Below, one piece after another: positions 5,783-6,527 of a stretch of DNA of 6,527 nucleotides (position 1 is its first letter; every line of letters begins with the position of its first letter). The stretch lies in contig QBMP01000044.1 in NCBI GenBank assembly GCA_003242115.1, positions 33,806-40,332 of the forward strand, written 5' to 3'. The position numbers and the translations under genes are program-made. The notes under the pieces are model-generated. The model ran no database searches. It was not told the origin of the DNA and saw only the letters and a program-made list of their open reading frames with translations. Source of the stretch: Phormidesmis priestleyi (GTDB lineage Bacteria > Cyanobacteriota > Cyanobacteriia > Phormidesmidales > Phormidesmidaceae).

Positions 5783-6430
5783 ATGAAACCTCTCGGTCGC
5801 CATATTTTAGTTGAGTTTTACGGTTGCTCCTCTGAAATTTTGAACGACGTGCCTCGCATTGAGCACGATATGCTAGAAGCCGCTGAAAAAGCAGGCGCAA
5901 CGATTATTAACTCAGTATTTCACCACTTTTCGCCCTTTGGCGTATCTGGGGTGATTGTGATTCAAGAAAGCCATTTAGCCATTCACACTTGGCCAGAATA
6001 CCGCTACGCTGCCGTTGATTTGTTTACCTGTGGCTACACGGTCAACCCTTGGGTGTCTTACGAAAGCCTCAAAAAGGCTTTTCAAGCTGAGCATGGTTCA
6101 GCCATTGAGCTTAATCGCGGTCAGCTAGAGCTACTCGAAAAAAGCGACGTTGACTTAGGTGAAATGCGCGATCAGGCCACTCAAAAACTGCGCCCCCCTA
6201 AGCATAGCCGCAGCGTTTGGTTTACCGATAAAGACGAAAACATTGCGCTGTCTATTCGGCATAAGGGCGATCGCCTCTTTCAAGAAAGATCGCCCTATCA
6301 GCTCGTCGAAATTTTTGACACCTACAAATACGGCAAAATGCTCACCGTCGATAAGATGGTGATGTGCAGCGAAACTTACCGGGTGACAAGGAACTTCAAT
6401 ATCATATATAGCGAGGAGTTGAGAGAATAA
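5783..6430 (+). CDS. speD: S-adenosylmethionine decarboxylase fused to a spermidine synthase domain, cut by an insertion sequence
   Basis: Residues 1-125 or so form a complete bacterial AdoMet decarboxylase, the pyruvoyl enzyme that makes decarboxylated AdoMet, the aminopropyl donor for spermidine. The self-cleavage site is [11 protein letters not shown] (62-72) with Ser63 as pyruvoyl precursor, His68, and Cys83 in F-T-C-G; these positions match the numbering of the well-studied Thermotoga enzyme. After a linker (about 125-144), V-W-F-T-D (145-149) begins a second domain: [11 protein letters not shown] (170-180), Y-G-K-M-L-T-V-D (183-190) and M-V-M-C-S-E (192-197) match the N-terminal part of spermidine synthase. 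A D-E-x-x-Y-H-E segment and the AdoMet-binding G-G-G-D-G core should follow, but from residue 198 the sequence is unrelated and stops at TAA 6428-6430. The break coincides with the insertion-sequence edge. The decarboxylase is probably still functional; the aminopropyltransferase half is not. The ATG at 5783 matches the usual family N-terminus (M-K-x-L-G-R-H). Confidence 0.9.
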   Translation: MKPLGRHILVEFYGCSSEILNDVPRIEHDMLEAAEKAGATIINSVFHHFSPFGVSGVIVIQESHLAIHTWPEYRYAAVDLFTCGYTVNPWVSYESLKKAFQAEHGSAIELNRGQLELLEKSDVDLGEMRDQATQKLRPPKHSRSVWFTDKDENIALSIRHKGDRLFQERSPYQLVEIFDTYKYGKMLTVDKMVMCSETYRVTRNFNIIYSEELRE

Positions 6431-6445
6431 AAGGGCAAAAGAATA

Positions 6446-6467
6446 GGAAGGGAATTTCGTCCCTTCC
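6446..6467 (+). other. hairpin just upstream of the transposase start
   Basis: GGAAGGGA (6446-6453) pairs perfectly with TCCCTTCC (6460-6467) across a six-base loop ATTTCG. The stem ends eight bases before the transposase ATG. No T-run follows on the plus strand, so it is not a typical terminator in that direction; on the minus strand it is followed by a moderately T-rich stretch. In a transcript reading in from speD it would sit over the translation initiation region, as protective hairpins do in some insertion sequences such as IS10 and IS50 (inference by analogy). Confidence 0.7.
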
Positions 6468-6475
6468 CAAAATAT

Positions 6476-6527
6476 ATGTTGCCTCCAGTATACCAAACCA
6501 TCTTTCGCAAACATCTGACGGAATCTC
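6476..6527 (+). CDS. transposase, N-terminal 17 residues (IS4-type), runs off window
   Basis: From ATG 6476 the frame reads M-L-P-P-V-Y-Q-T-I-F-R-K-H-L-T-E-S and stays open to the window edge. This matches the opening pattern M-L-P-x-x-Y-Q-x-x-x-(R/K)-K-x-L-T that I remember for cyanobacterial transposases annotated as IS4 family; these are DDE-type enzymes, but the catalytic part is not in view. No clear Shine-Dalgarno sequence lies at normal distance; the purine-rich GGAAGGGA is locked in the hairpin 23-30 bases upstream. The call rests on a short segment and on memory, so the family is tentative. Confidence 0.6.
   Translation, partial: MLPPVYQTIFRKHLTES

Larger units (their letters stand above)
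1498..6274. repeat. eight dispersed HIP1 octamers (GCGATCGC)
   Basis: The palindrome GCGATCGC is found at 1498-1505, 3322-3329, 3844-3851, 3873-3880, 4108-4115, 4588-4595, 5488-5495 and 6267-6274. By chance one copy per about 65 kb is expected. Seven copies are in coding sequence (six in the kinase gene, one in speD) and one lies in front of the glycosyltransferase. None lies in the insertion-sequence segment at the right edge, though that segment is too short for the absence to mean much. HIP1 abundance is an established hallmark of most cyanobacteria. Confidence 0.95.
6374..6527 (+). mobile_element. left end of an insertion sequence (IS4-type), truncated by the window edge
   Basis: The boundary is placed where homology to spermidine synthase ends (codon 198, base 6374, uncertain by a few bases, since Thr198 could be native). 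From here the DNA becomes AT-richer, carries a strong hairpin (6446-6467), and opens a transposase reading frame at 6476. The other end, the terminal inverted repeat and the target-site duplication are outside the window, so family and exact edge rest on the transposase N-terminus alone. Confidence 0.65.

Noticed and set aside
6376..6379. TTAC at the junction as an IS200/IS605-type target site
   Set aside because: The following reading frame does not resemble a Y1 transposase, and the hairpin is a perfect stem rather than the imperfect subterminal structure of that family; a four-base match is weak.
6155..6514. Minus-strand open frame of 119 codons covering the speD end and the IS edge
   Set aside because: It spans the native/IS junction and is antisense to well-supported SpeD sequence, so it is a chance frame.
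6374..6527. Group II intron inserted in the fusion gene
   Set aside because: No GUGYG intron start at the junction, and a transposase-like N-terminus follows within about 100 bp.
1..6527. tRNA, rRNA, riboswitch or other structured RNA gene
   Set aside because: Nearly all of the window is protein-coding, and the two larger gaps (about 120 bp each) show no cloverleaf or known riboswitch core by eye.

Overview
The window looks like chromosomal DNA of a cyanobacterium. The main reason is the palindromic octamer GCGATCGC (HIP1), known as hyper-abundant in most cyanobacteria, which occurs eight times in 6.5 kb. Protein content agrees: a pentapeptide-repeat protein, a membrane Ser/Thr kinase with a periplasmic sensor half, and an alpha/beta-hydrolase-like protein of a type I recall from cyanobacterial genomes. 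Genus cannot be fixed from the sequence; a filamentous Leptolyngbya-like or related lineage is only a guess.

Layout, left to right: (1) 3-371 (+), the C-terminal end of a pentapeptide-repeat protein. (2) 372-492, a short AT-richer intergenic stretch with an 11-bp tandem repeat. (3) 493-1479 (+), an alpha/beta-hydrolase-fold protein lacking all three recognisable catalytic residues, so probably a pseudoenzyme. (4) 1520-3202 (+), a multi-spanning GT-C/family-39-like glycosyltransferase, 40 bp downstream, with its own good ribosome binding site and a perfect TATAAT just upstream. (5) 3223-5637 (-), a complete transmembrane Ser/Thr kinase, convergent with the glycosyltransferase with only 20 bp between stop codons. 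(6) 5638-5782, a divergent intergenic region with a 10-bp tandem repeat. (7) 5783-6430 (+), an intact S-adenosylmethionine decarboxylase (SpeD/SpeH type) fused in frame to the start of a spermidine synthase domain, which breaks off abruptly near 6374. (8) About 6374-6527, the left end of an insertion sequence with a strong hairpin and the first 17 codons of an IS4-type transposase, running off the window.

The central observation is that a decarboxylase-aminopropyltransferase fusion gene, which would make two successive activities of spermidine synthesis in one chain, has been cut by a mobile element. The decarboxylase half is untouched; the aminopropyltransferase half is reduced to about 50 residues followed by about 18 foreign residues. 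The other genes do not form an obvious pathway: the hydrolase-like gene and the glycosyltransferase may be co-transcribed, and the kinase is a separate unit. A recurring small-scale pattern is in-frame 12-bp tandem duplication in low-complexity parts of three consecutive genes, and a strong reading-phase bias of HIP1 (six of seven coding copies encode Asp-Arg).
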